Assembly: GCF_002795865.1 (NCBI RefSeq)
Contig: NZ_CP024920.1
Location: 965,001 to 1,029,000, forward strand
Length of the DNA: 64,000 nucleotides
From: Qipengyuania seohaensis
GTDB taxonomy: Bacteria; Pseudomonadota; Alphaproteobacteria; Sphingomonadales; Sphingomonadaceae
Direction: 5' to 3'
Shown in pieces: positions 36,492 to 45,231 of the stretch (positions are counted from its first letter, which is position 1; every line of letters begins with the position of its first letter). The translations under genes and the position numbers were made by a program. Below the pieces are notes generated by a model. It was not told the DNA's origin. It was given only the letters and a program-made list of their open reading frames with translations, and made no database searches.

Positions 36492-37597
36492 CCGAACCGA
36501 ACCCTTCCGAAACCGAAACCATGACCGAAGACGCGCCCGCTTCCGGGCAGGAGACAGGGTGGTCGCCCAATCCCTCCCGCCGCCGCATCGTGGTGGCGGT
36601 CGGAGCGATCCTGATCGGCGTAGTTGTGGCGCTGTTCGCCTGGGGCCTGCCACCTTTCGCAGGCGGCGACGAGACAACGAACAACGCCTATGTCCGCGGG
36701 CGTACCACGGTCGTCAGCCCGCAGGTCGCAGGCTACCTCGTCGATGTGCCGGTGGTGGACTTCCAGCGCGTGAAGAAGGGCGATCTGCTCGCCCGGATCG
36801 ACGATGCACCCTACCAGCAAAAACTCCAGCAGGGCGCGGCCAACACGGCGGCGCAGCAAGCCACGCTGGCCAACAGCGCCCAGAGCCTGCGCTCGGCTCA
36901 GGCGCAGCTCGAAGCGCAGGATGCCGCCGTCGCTGCCGCCCGCGCAGGATTGCAGAAAGCGCAGGCCGACATGAACCGCATCGCCGAACTGGTGGGCGAA
37001 GGCTCGGTCTCCTTACGCGAACGCGACCAGGCCCGCGCAGCGCTGCAACAGGCACAGGCGGGCGTCCGGCAGGCGCAGGCGCAGCGCGCGATCGCGGCTG
37101 AAAACGTGCGCTCCGTCACAGTCGGGCGCGGCGCGCTCGAAGCGCAGGTGGCTGGCGCCGAGGCTACCAAAGGCCTCGCCGAGTTCGAGCTTTCCCGCAC
37201 CGAGATCCGCGCGCCGCGGGCCGGACGCCTGAGCGAGGTCAGCGCGCGCGTCGGCCAGCTGGTCACTGCCGGGACCCAGCTCATGTATATCGTGCCGGAC
37301 GATTTGTGGGTGGTGGCGAATTTCAAGGAAACGCAAACCGCGAACATGGCGGTCGGCCAGCGCGCCACGCTCGAAATCGACGCGCTGGGCGGCGTCGAAC
37401 TCACCGGCCGCGTGCAGAGCATCGCGCCCGCGGCCAGCAGCGAATTCAGCCTCGTGAAGCCCGACACGGGAGCAGGCAATTTCGTGAAGGTGCCGCAGCG
37501 CATCGCCGTGCGCATCGTGCTCGACAAGGGGCAGGAGGCGGCAAGGCGCCTCGGCCCGGGCATGTCGGTCATCGCCAAAGTCCATACGGAGGATTGA
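36488..37597 (+). CDS. HlyD/EmrA family periplasmic adaptor
   Basis: A 369-residue adaptor starting at ATG 36488, overlapping the MFS stop. One TM helix (about residues 37-57), then the biotinyl-lipoyl strand TTNNAYVRGRTTVVSPQVAGYLVDVPVVDFQRVKKGDLLARID, a long alpha hairpin (about 105-215) and FELSRTEIRAPRAGRLSEV closing the lipoyl half. It connects the MFS pump with the NodT-type channel. Confidence 0.92.
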   Translation: MTEPNPSETETMTEDAPASGQETGWSPNPSRRRIVVAVGAILIGVVVALFAWGLPPFAGGDETTNNAYVRGRTTVVSPQVAGYLVDVPVVDFQRVKKGDLLARIDDAPYQQKLQQGAANTAAQQATLANSAQSLRSAQAQLEAQDAAVAAARAGLQKAQADMNRIAELVGEGSVSLRERDQARAALQQAQAGVRQAQAQRAIAAENVRSVTVGRGALEAQVAGAEATKGLAEFELSRTEIRAPRAGRLSEVSARVGQLVTAGTQLMYIVPDDLWVVANFKETQTANMAVGQRATLEIDALGGVELTGRVQSIAPAASSEFSLVKPDTGAGNFVKVPQRIAVRIVLDKGQEAARRLGPGMSVIAKVHTED

Positions 37598-37599
37598 TC

Positions 37600-38967
37600 G
37601 TGAAGCGCATATCGCTCGCCCTGTTGGCCACCACCGCGCTTGCCCTCTCCGCCTGTGCACCCGCGTTGCAGGAGGCCCCGATCGGTAGCGCCGTCGCCCC
37701 GCCGACCGAATGGCGCACAGACCTCAAAGAGACCACCCCCATCGAGCGTGACTGGTGGGACGCTTTCGGCGACCCGCATCTCTCGGTCCTCGTCGAAAAG
37801 GCGCGGGCCAACAATGCGGACATGCAGGTCGCCGCAGCCCGCGTCGAAGAGGCGCGCGCGACCGAACGGGGCTCACGTGGCTACCTCCTGCCTTCGGTGG
37901 GTGCTGGCGTAGAGGGCGGGGTCCGGCGCGAGGTTTCCCCCTTCGGACAGGCGCAGACTTCCGTCGCTGCGCAGCCTGCCTTTCGCGCTTCCTACGAAGT
38001 GGATCTGTTCGGCAAGAACGCCGCCCGCATCGATGCCGCCGAGGCGGGTGTCGCTGCCAGCGCTGCGGGCGCGGAGGCGGCGCGGCTGTCGGTGAGCGCG
38101 GCAACCGCGACCGGCTATATCACCCTGCTGGCGCTCGACCGGCGGCTCTCGGTGCTGGAAGAAACGCTTGCCAAGCGGCAGGAGGCGGTGAAATTCGCCC
38201 GCGACCGGGCCGAGGTCGGCTACACTTCGCAGCTTCCCCTCAGGCAGGCCGAAGCCGAGCACCAGGCCACCGCGCAGTTGGTCCCGCAACTGAAAGCGCA
38301 GATCGCGCGGCAGGAAAACGCCCTTTCGGTCCTGACCGGCGAACTGCCGGGTGCGATCGTAAGAGGCGGGACATTGGAGGACCTCCGCCGGCCACCTCCG
38401 CCTGCGACCCTGCCGTCCGAGCTGCTTCGCCGCCGTCCGGATGTGGCAGCAGCGGAATATCGCATTGCCGCAGCCGACGCGAAAATGCGCATGGCGCGCG
38501 CCGACTTCATGCCCTCGATCGATCTGGGCGCGGCGGCGGGACTGGCGCTATCCGACCTGCTCGCCGATCCCGTGGGCGTCTGGTCGCTGGGCGGCAGCAT
38601 CCTTGCCCCGATCTTCCAGGGCGGCAAGCTGCAGGCGCAGCTCGACGGAGCCACGGCGCAGCGGGACCAGGCGGCCTGGTCCTACCGCGCGACCGTGCTC
38701 AACGCCTTCCGCGAGGTAGAGGATCGCATGGCGGTGCTGGCCAATCTGAAAGAGCAGGAAGCTGCACTCGAAGCCCAGCAATTGGCCGTGGCCGATGCTC
38801 TGCGTCATGCACGCAACCGGTATCGCGCCGGCTATTCGCCCTATATCGAGCAGGTCGATGCACAGCGCGCCTTGCTGGGCGTCGAGCTGTCACTGGTGCA
38901 GGTGAAGGCCGACGAGCTTACTACTCTGGTCGGGCTCTATCAGGCTGTCGGAGGGGCGCCAGAATGA
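37600..38967 (+). CDS. NodT/OprM family outer-membrane efflux lipoprotein
   Basis: A 455-residue lipoprotein starting at GTG 37600, with GGAGG seven bases upstream and lipobox LALSAC. The two OEP repeats are visible (WWDAFGDPHLSVLVEKARANNADMQVAAARVEEARA; PPATLPSELLRRRPDVAAAEYRIAAADAKMRMARADFMPSIDL). It forms the trimeric exit duct of the tripartite exporter. It is the last gene before island 2. Confidence 0.93.
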   Translation: MKRISLALLATTALALSACAPALQEAPIGSAVAPPTEWRTDLKETTPIERDWWDAFGDPHLSVLVEKARANNADMQVAAARVEEARATERGSRGYLLPSVGAGVEGGVRREVSPFGQAQTSVAAQPAFRASYEVDLFGKNAARIDAAEAGVAASAAGAEAARLSVSAATATGYITLLALDRRLSVLEETLAKRQEAVKFARDRAEVGYTSQLPLRQAEAEHQATAQLVPQLKAQIARQENALSVLTGELPGAIVRGGTLEDLRRPPPPATLPSELLRRRPDVAAAEYRIAAADAKMRMARADFMPSIDLGAAAGLALSDLLADPVGVWSLGGSILAPIFQGGKLQAQLDGATAQRDQAAWSYRATVLNAFREVEDRMAVLANLKEQEAALEAQQLAVADALRHARNRYRAGYSPYIEQVDAQRALLGVELSLVQVKADELTTLVGLYQAVGGAPE

Positions 38968-39078
38968 ATGGAGGGAGACCTGCCCACCTTCGACCGAGAG
39001 GCACGGCTCGCCTCAGGCTTGTCGGCATCCACATCGGGCGTGGCCGAGGAATGGCGATTTTCAGCGGCCCACGAGAAG

Positions 39079-39098
39079 TGGTGCGCTTACGTGACCCG
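39079..39098 (+). repeat. Candidate attL of island 2
   Basis: TGGTGCGCTTACGTGACCCG matches the tRNA-Thr 3' end at 51764-51784 (TGGTGCCGCTTACGTGACTCG) except for one missing C and one T/C change; CGCTTACGTGAC is identical. Same orientation. Confidence 0.55.
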
Positions 39099-39153
39099 CA
39101 CATGATACCTATGTAACTGATTTAGTTATGCTTATTCTAGAGAGGTCTGGGCA

Positions 39154-39174
39154 GTGCCCCCAAAAGTGCCCCCA
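39154..39174. repeat. Left pair of GTGCCCCCA boxes (possible integrase arm sites)
   Basis: GTGCCCCCA at 39154-39162 and 39166-39174, 12 bases apart start to start; the same pair with the same spacing occurs at 51629-51649 near the other end. The whole interval 38968-39377 holds no gene; it contains attL, these boxes and, near 39255, a short GACCGCTTGTGGGTGGCAAG-type inverted motif. Confidence 0.6.
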
Positions 39175-39377
39175 ATACTACGGATTTGACTGACCGAATG
39201 TCCACAGCACTGTCAGCTTTCGGCAGCCATCAAAGGCAAGATCAGTGACCGCTTGTGGGTGGCAAGCGGACTCTCGACGAAAGGATCGGGATGGTCAATT
39301 TGTCGTCCGGTAGACGGCTGTCCGACTTGAAATGCAATTGACGGAGTGCCTATTTTACAAAGCACCGCTTCCGTGTT

Positions 39378-40937
39378 TCAAGGGCTATCCCTCGCTGATT
39401 CTTGCAACGCTTCGATCCTCTGAAGCGCTTCCTGTAAGCGGGAACTATCGGGACTGAGCCGCAACGCCTCTTGATATGAGGAAATGGAATTGGCCCACTG
39501 GCCTGCCTTCTCATAAGTCTCTCCAAGGCTGTCAAACGCGTTCGTCGAATCTGGGAAAAGCCGAGAGTTGAGCCGGAAAACAGCGATTGACCGATCCAAA
39601 TCACCCGCGCCCAACAGAGCGTAGCCAAATCCGTTAATGTCCTGCTCCCGCGGCTTTTCGATCTTGCCGGATTTCACGAGTGACTCGAAGTGGCTGATGC
39701 CTTCGACGATGCCTTCGCTTGCCAACAGCTGTGCCAGACGCAAATCTGCAGGCTGGGAGGGTACGTTTGTTTCGAGGCCGTATGCCGCCCGGACCAAATC
39801 TTCGCCCAGCCGTACCGTTTCTCCGTATGTCCTGCTGCCGGTGCCGCTGATGCTGTCCGCTGCAAAAACAATCAGCCCTTTCTCGGGAATGTATTGAAGG
39901 TTGGCGGTAAACGGCGGGCCCCAGCCATCATGGCCAATCGCCTTAACCTGTTCATCGCCAACAGAAATGAGCGAGGTAAACAGCCCATAGCCAATAAAAC
40001 TTGTCTCATTATAGGCGACTGCGCGGGGCACGGTCATTTTCTCCAGAGTGCCCGGATTACGGAAGAATCCGCCCGAAAAGAGCGCCTGAAACCATTTGGC
40101 CATGTCACCAGCGGTGGAATAAAGGCCGCCCGGCGCTGCGGCCCCGACAAACTGAGCCTGTAGCGGCGCTTCAAATCCGCCTGGGACGACCACATAACCA
40201 TCGGCCAGATCGCGATTGACGGACCGATAGGTCAGGATTCCGGAACCCTCCATTGCGAGAGGATCGAAAATGAAAGTCCGCAATAGCTGCGCGAATGATT
40301 GCCCCGTGGCCTTTTCGGCAATCGCCTGAAGCAGGACGTAGTTCGAATTGCTGTAACCGTAATCCTCGCCGGGCGTGAAAGTCAGGGGTCTGTCAATGAA
40401 GGTCCCGATCATATCATCCAGATCAACGGGCAAGCTGGTCATGCCGGACGTCAGCACTCGGGTCTGAATCGCCTGATAAGGCGGCGTATATTGGTAATTC
40501 GGAATACCTGAGCGATGGCTCAACAACTGGTCGACCGTCACCTCAGCTGCCGGACTGGAAGAAAACTCTGGCAGCAGCTCTGCAATCGTTTGTTCGGTCG
40601 AGAGCAAACCAACCTCTTCGAGCCTGAGTATGAGTGCCGCCGTGAACGGTTTTGACACCGAAGCAAGACGCACTTTCGTATTTGTGGTGTAAGAAATATC
40701 GAACGGGATGTTCGCAGGGCCGAAGGCACCTTGGTAGAGTATCTCGGACTGAGTGGCGACGATCACGACGCCATCAAGAATCCCGGCGTCGTGGTACGAC
40801 TGCGCGATGGCGGCAGCTTTTTGCCGGTAGTCCTGTGAAATGGCCTGTTCAGCCGGCTTGCCCGCAGAGACGCTGAAACTTGCAGTAAGCAATGTCGTTG
40901 CGACTATCAGGCCAAGAAATCGAGTAAGCTTTGCCAT
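39378..40937 (-). CDS. Exported serine hydrolase, class C beta-lactamase-like, with C-terminal TPR
   Basis: A 519-residue protein with signal peptide (first about 25 residues). Active-site motifs of the class C/DD-peptidase fold: SVSK (Ser93, Lys96), YSN in YGYSNSNYVLL, and HDG in IGHDGWGPP. From about residue 420 one or two TPR-like repeats follow (FGYALLGAGDLDRSIAVFRLNSRLFPDS; WANSISSYQEALRLSPDS). It is probably a peptidase or esterase rather than a true beta-lactamase. It lies nine bases after the MarR gene, in one operon. Confidence 0.87.
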   Translation of the reverse strand: MAKLTRFLGLIVATTLLTASFSVSAGKPAEQAISQDYRQKAAAIAQSYHDAGILDGVVIVATQSEILYQGAFGPANIPFDISYTTNTKVRLASVSKPFTAALILRLEEVGLLSTEQTIAELLPEFSSSPAAEVTVDQLLSHRSGIPNYQYTPPYQAIQTRVLTSGMTSLPVDLDDMIGTFIDRPLTFTPGEDYGYSNSNYVLLQAIAEKATGQSFAQLLRTFIFDPLAMEGSGILTYRSVNRDLADGYVVVPGGFEAPLQAQFVGAAAPGGLYSTAGDMAKWFQALFSGGFFRNPGTLEKMTVPRAVAYNETSFIGYGLFTSLISVGDEQVKAIGHDGWGPPFTANLQYIPEKGLIVFAADSISGTGSRTYGETVRLGEDLVRAAYGLETNVPSQPADLRLAQLLASEGIVEGISHFESLVKSGKIEKPREQDINGFGYALLGAGDLDRSIAVFRLNSRLFPDSTNAFDSLGETYEKAGQWANSISSYQEALRLSPDSSRLQEALQRIEALQESARDSP

Positions 40938-40946
40938 CTTTGGTCC

Positions 40947-41444
40947 TTAGTCAGGGGCTGGGGCGTCAAGATCGGCAAATCGCGTGCTCATGTTGCGCAC
41001 ATGCAAACGCGCGATGGCATCATCGAGCGCAGCGACCAGATCCACGCCAATCTCTGAGAACAGGTCGGAATTCATCCGCGTAGCCAACGCCATCGTCTCG
41101 TCGAGCAGACGCCATGTTCGTTCGCCTTCAGCGGTCAAGGTGTATAGCGTCTTGCGGCCATCGGTGGGGTCAGCTGCCCGGTAGACGAGTCTGCGGCTCT
41201 CCAGCTTTCGCAGACGCTGCGCGACGAGTTGATGGGACTGGCCAAGATCCCGTGCCAGATCGCTGAGTGATACCGAAGAGCCCGGCTTAATCGCCTGAAG
41301 CGTCGAAGATCCCTGCACGGGGATATTCAATCCGCGTTGAGCATAGACATCCTGCATCTGCTCGTGGGCAAGATCCATCATGTCTTGCAGTCGCTTCCCC
41401 AGATAGGCCGCGTGAAATTGATCCTGATTTGGCTCGCCAGGCAT
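40947..41444 (-). CDS. MarR family transcription regulator
   Basis: A 165-residue winged-helix regulator. ATG 41444 (MPGEPNQDQFHAAYL) is chosen because it leaves the long palindrome at 41450-41497 wholly upstream; GTG 41453 and TTG 41477 are in-frame alternatives. The wing reads SLSDLARDLGQSHQLVAQRLRKLESRRLVYRAADPTDGRKTLYTLTAEGE. It probably represses itself and the serine hydrolase. Confidence 0.87.
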   Translation of the reverse strand: MPGEPNQDQFHAAYLGKRLQDMMDLAHEQMQDVYAQRGLNIPVQGSSTLQAIKPGSSVSLSDLARDLGQSHQLVAQRLRKLESRRLVYRAADPTDGRKTLYTLTAEGERTWRLLDETMALATRMNSDLFSEIGVDLVAALDDAIARLHVRNMSTRFADLDAPAPD

Positions 41445-41449
41445 TGTCG

Positions 41450-41497
41450 ACACGAATCTCCGCAATAAGTTGCGCAATTAATTGTGGAGATTCGTGT
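41450..41497. promoter_or_regulatory. Long operator palindrome upstream of marR
   Basis: Arms of 17 bases (ACACGAATCTCCGCAAT at 41450-41466; its inverted partner ATTGTGGAGATTCGTGT at 41481-41497, 16 of 17 matching) enclose 14 bases with the palindrome TTGCGCAA. Position and symmetry suggest an autoregulatory MarR operator. Confidence 0.65.
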
Positions 41498-41557
41498 GAT
41501 GGTCAAGCGGAGTTGATTGACCTCTGGATAGATCAATCAATTCGCGACTGATGGAAC

Positions 41558-41635
41558 CGGGTCGTTAGTAGCCCGTCCGCTCTTGGCTCATTTCCAGCTC
41601 GGTGAAAGCGTCACGAGATGGGGTGGAAAGCGGAC
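41558..41635 (+). repeat. Dispersed intergenic repeat, copy R1
   Basis: A 78-base element beginning CGGGTCGTTAG and ending GGTGGAAAGCGGAC. About 90 percent identical to R3 (54033); relatives at 44436, 54581 and 55645, all in the same orientation. It lies upstream of the helicase. Confidence 0.75.
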
Positions 41636-41731
41636 TAAGCGATCTGTGTGATCCAGTGGCTGCAATTGGGCCGAGGGCGATATCTAACATTGCAATAGGC
41701 GGAAGCTTCCCAAGGTGTTAGGCCATGTGCG

Positions 41732-44398
41732 ATGCTCAAGGATATGAATTTCAAGGGGAACTGGCGGGACTATCAAGCCCGAATCCTTGAAGAGATGGGC
41801 GAGCATTTTGATGACGGAAGACTGCATGTCGTAGCCGCCCCTGGTGCCGGGAAGACGGTGCTCGGTCTGGAGATCGTGCGCCGTATTGGAAGGCCTGCGC
41901 TTGTATTTGCTCCAACGATCGCCATTCGCGAACAGTGGACACACCGGCTTTGCCCGCTGTTTCTCGACACGCCGCCGAAAGCGGAGGAAATCTCTCGCGA
42001 TCTGGCAGACATCCGCGAACTGACGCTGGCGACCTATCAGGCGCTCGATAGCCTGCGACGCGGCGAGGAGCTCGATGCGCTGATTGATAAGCTGAATTAC
42101 CGGGGGCCGCTGACGCTGGTTCTGGACGAAGCACATCACCTGCGGCGGGAGTGGTGGAAATGTCTCAAAGAGCTGGCCAACCGACTGGATGATGTCCGTC
42201 TGGTCGCACTGACTGCGACACCCCCTTACGATGCCAGCTTCGCCGAATGGTCTCGCTACGAGGAACTGTGCGGGCCAATAGACCTCGAAATTGGCATTCC
42301 CGAACTGGTGCGCAATGGCGATCTCTGTCCTCATCAGGATCACCTCATCCTGTCGGAACCGACCGAAGATGCTCTGGTGCAACTCGATAGAAGGCGGGCG
42401 GCCATTGGTTCGTTGCACATAGAATTGCGCCAAAATGACGGGTTGCTGGACTGGCTGGCAGCGCACCCTTGGTTGACGGAATCGCAAGCGCATGTCGAAG
42501 AGATCCTCGAAGCGCCCGAGATGTTGTCGGCAGCGCTCGTTCTGCTGGCATCAGCCGGACGGGATCTGCCCCGCCCTCCGCTCAAGTTGCTTGGTGTGTC
42601 GGCGCGCAATGTACCGCAGCCATCGTTGTTCTGGCTCGAACGCTTTCTTGACGGCGTGATATCGCAACACACCGCCTCGTTTCCGCTTGATCCGGTGCGG
42701 CTCAGGACTCTGCGCGACCTGCTGAATCGTCATGGACTGATCGAAGGCGGCCGCGTTCTGCTGCAGCACACACGCTCAGTCTTCAAACTGATGACTTCCA
42801 GCCTCGGGAAGCTGGATTCGATAGTGGACATCGCGAAAGCCGAACAGAATGCGTTGGATGGCGATTTGCGCATGGTCGTGTTGTCCGATCATATTCGCGC
42901 TGGTGAGCTGCCGAACGGACCCGATGCGGAGTTCAAGCCTGCCAAGCTCGGCGTGGTGCCAATCTTCGAGAAGCTAAGACGCTCAGGCATCGCTGATGAT
43001 TATCTCGGGGTTCTAACAGGCAGTCTGGTCATCCTTCCCAAGCGCACTCTGTCTAAGCTCGACCAGGTCGCAGCAGACTTGCACATCGATCCTGGCAACT
43101 TTCGAGCAAGCGATTTGCCGGGTTGCCCGGAACACGTGCGTATCGAATGTAGGACCGGTGGCACCGCTGAACTGGTCCGCCTCGTCACGGCCTTGTTCAC
43201 ACGCGGCTTCATTCGCATACTCGTTGGCACGCAGTCGCTGCTCGGCGAGGGATGGGATGCGCCAGCGCTCAACAGCTTGGTACTTGCGAGCAATACGGCT
43301 TCTTTCATGCTGTCCAACCAGATGCGCGGACGAGCAATCCGGATCGATCCGGCCAGGCCCGACAAGGTAGCCAACATCTGGCATCTGGCGACGGTCGATC
43401 CGCAGGATCGCGAAAGCTGGGATGCGGTCGTCTCGACGTTCAACTGGGGCTTTCTCAATGATGGGGGCGCACCTGGGTTGTCTGATATTGAAGTGGTCGC
43501 GCGCCGCTTCAAGGCGTTCGAAGGGATTTCCAATGGTGCGTCCACCCTCATCGAAGACGGTGTTGCCCGCCTAGGCCTCGATCCATCAAGACCGGCGGCA
43601 TTCGCGAATCTCAAGACATTTGCAGCCGCAGCAGACCGTCCAGCCATTGCAGAACGCTGGAAAGTGTCTCTCGGTGAAGGAGCCGAGCGAGCGCAGGTGC
43701 GCGAAACCGCGGCTCCCCGTTACGCACCGCGCGCTTTAAGCTGGTTCGATACCCTGCAGGCATTGGTTTGGAGCGCGGCGGGTAGTGGAGCCTTTGCAGC
43801 GGCCATCGAACTGCGGGGCATTGCGTCATACGAAGGAATTGGGATCATCGCGACGGGGCTTGCCGGTGTTGCCACGCTCGCAAGCCTGCCTCGTCTGGCA
43901 AAGGCCGGGATGCTCATTTGGCGCAATGGTTCTTTGGAGGGCAGTCTGGAATCGGTGACCCGTGTTGTCTTGCGTTCGCTGGTCGATGTCGACGTCATTA
44001 GCGGGCGCGAACTGGATGCCGCTAACGTCGAAATTCGCACTAGCCTCGACGGGCGAAAGGATATCGTCCTGACCGGAGTCAGCCGGGCCGCCGAACGGCA
44101 AGTCATGCAGGCAATCGCTGAAATTCTCGGGCCGGTACAGAACCCACGATACCTGCTGGTGCGCAATTCATGGCTCGGCCTCAAGAAGCGGGTCGATTAC
44201 CACGCTGTCCCCGCTGTGCTCGGTGCTCGCAAGGAAAATGCTGAACGATTTGCCGAATTATGGCGTGGGAGTGTTGGCTCATCAAAACTAGTGTTCACAC
44301 GGACTGCGGAAGGCAGGCGAGCTTTGCTGCGAGCAAGAGCTTCATCCTTCGCGGCAGGCTTTCAGCGGATCGTAGATCGGAGATCGGTTTGGCTGTGA
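41732..44398 (+). CDS. SF2 DEAD/DEAH helicase-family protein with hydrophobic C-terminal segment
   Basis: An 888-residue protein. N-terminal RecA domain: Walker A APGAGKT (36-42), TIAIREQW (motif Ia), DEAH (132-135), TATPP (161-165). Second RecA domain: GTQSLLGEGWDAPALNSLV (motif V) and QMRGRAIRIDP (motif VI), about residues 495-535. The C-terminal 250 residues are not a known helicase part and include a hydrophobic stretch near 700-728 (GIIATGLAGVATLASL). The type resembles COG1061 and restriction-linked helicases. It is flanked by repeats R1 and R2. Substrate unknown; a defence role is inferred from context. Confidence 0.85.
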   Translation: MLKDMNFKGNWRDYQARILEEMGEHFDDGRLHVVAAPGAGKTVLGLEIVRRIGRPALVFAPTIAIREQWTHRLCPLFLDTPPKAEEISRDLADIRELTLATYQALDSLRRGEELDALIDKLNYRGPLTLVLDEAHHLRREWWKCLKELANRLDDVRLVALTATPPYDASFAEWSRYEELCGPIDLEIGIPELVRNGDLCPHQDHLILSEPTEDALVQLDRRRAAIGSLHIELRQNDGLLDWLAAHPWLTESQAHVEEILEAPEMLSAALVLLASAGRDLPRPPLKLLGVSARNVPQPSLFWLERFLDGVISQHTASFPLDPVRLRTLRDLLNRHGLIEGGRVLLQHTRSVFKLMTSSLGKLDSIVDIAKAEQNALDGDLRMVVLSDHIRAGELPNGPDAEFKPAKLGVVPIFEKLRRSGIADDYLGVLTGSLVILPKRTLSKLDQVAADLHIDPGNFRASDLPGCPEHVRIECRTGGTAELVRLVTALFTRGFIRILVGTQSLLGEGWDAPALNSLVLASNTASFMLSNQMRGRAIRIDPARPDKVANIWHLATVDPQDRESWDAVVSTFNWGFLNDGGAPGLSDIEVVARRFKAFEGISNGASTLIEDGVARLGLDPSRPAAFANLKTFAAAADRPAIAERWKVSLGEGAERAQVRETAAPRYAPRALSWFDTLQALVWSAAGSGAFAAAIELRGIASYEGIGIIATGLAGVATLASLPRLAKAGMLIWRNGSLEGSLESVTRVVLRSLVDVDVISGRELDAANVEIRTSLDGRKDIVLTGVSRAAERQVMQAIAEILGPVQNPRYLLVRNSWLGLKKRVDYHAVPAVLGARKENAERFAELWRGSVGSSKLVFTRTAEGRRALLRARASSFAAGFQRIVDRRSVWL

Positions 44399-44435
44399 TT
44401 GGGGTGGAACGCTGACTTAGGATGTGGTGCCAGCC

Positions 44436-44483
44436 AATGTCCGCAATCGGGTCGTAAGCGGCTGGTCCGCTTTTGGTCATTCG
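44436..44483 (+). repeat. Dispersed intergenic repeat, partial copy R2
   Basis: TGTCCGCAATCGGGTCGTAAGCGG followed by GTCCGCTTTTGGTCATTCGG: the 5' half of the R element, in the same orientation, just after the helicase stop. Confidence 0.6.
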
Positions 44484-44497
44484 GTTGGCGTTCCTGG

Positions 44498-45112
44498 CTA
44501 TCTTGCGAGCAAACCTATCACCCGCATCATTTCGACCGCACAAAGTTCATCAAGCCGCCAATACTCTTCTTCCAGCCGGGCGAAGGTGCTTTGATGCATG
44601 CCTTTCGGTCGGCGGATTGGTTGCTCCCAACCCTGAGGGCACCCCAACCGCTTCTGGATGCGGAACAGCGCCTCGAAAGGGCGGTCTCGGTTCGCGATAC
44701 GCTGGGACTGATATCCAATTTGCCATGCCTTTCGCGAGGCGAAACGATCGCCCCCTGGAGGCAGGTAGAGCTTGCCGACACGAATGCCGCGATAAGGGCA
44801 AATCATCCACCAGCGCTTCCCACCGAAGTGGGGCTCCGTGTGAGTTAGTCGCACAGATTGCTCGACGCTTTCGCGCTCCTCACCTGTCCCGCGCGAGAAG
44901 CTGAGCAGAAGCGTCTCTTCGCCAGATTCGCTCATTTTCGCGACATAGCTGACAATACCAGCCGGTTGCCCCCCACGGTCCCAGCGAAGGGTGCCCGGCA
45001 CGTCACACCCTTCGCGCGCCAAGCCTGCGCGCATCATCCAAGACAAATCGATACGGAGCGATTGCTCCGCCGTTGGCCTGCCGCCGCTCCGTCCCGATCC
45101 AAATCCACCCAT
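44498..45112 (-). CDS. GGFGSGR-family hypothetical protein
   Basis: A 204-residue protein starting MGGFGSGRSGGRPTAEQSLRIDLSWMMRAG, the hallmark N-terminus of a family of unknown function that is widespread in alphaproteobacterial accessory regions. Further on: VRLTHTEPHFGGKRWWMICP, with WWMICP and later cysteine spacing suggesting a small metal site. No catalytic residues can be named. It lies antiparallel between the helicase and the restriction-modification gene, sharing a divergent promoter region with the latter. Confidence 0.8.
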   Translation of the reverse strand: MGGFGSGRSGGRPTAEQSLRIDLSWMMRAGLAREGCDVPGTLRWDRGGQPAGIVSYVAKMSESGEETLLLSFSRGTGEERESVEQSVRLTHTEPHFGGKRWWMICPYRGIRVGKLYLPPGGDRFASRKAWQIGYQSQRIANRDRPFEALFRIQKRLGCPQGWEQPIRRPKGMHQSTFARLEEEYWRLDELCAVEMMRVIGLLAR

Positions 45113-45231
45113 GCTGGTGTATTACACTAATAACACGCAAATTGCGAGCCCGAGACGAGCGTTCTCACCCGAAAGATTCGCTCCAAGTCTTTTTGCTTGA
45201 ACGGCTTTCTTTGGCGCGCCATGCACTGGCC

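Noticed and set aside
34683..36677. A 664-codon open frame on the minus strand opposite tetR and the MFS gene
   Set aside because: Its text is full of Arg, Gln, Asp and His, as expected from the complement of GC-rich coding sequence. The plus strand carries clear TetR and MFS genes with coupled starts.
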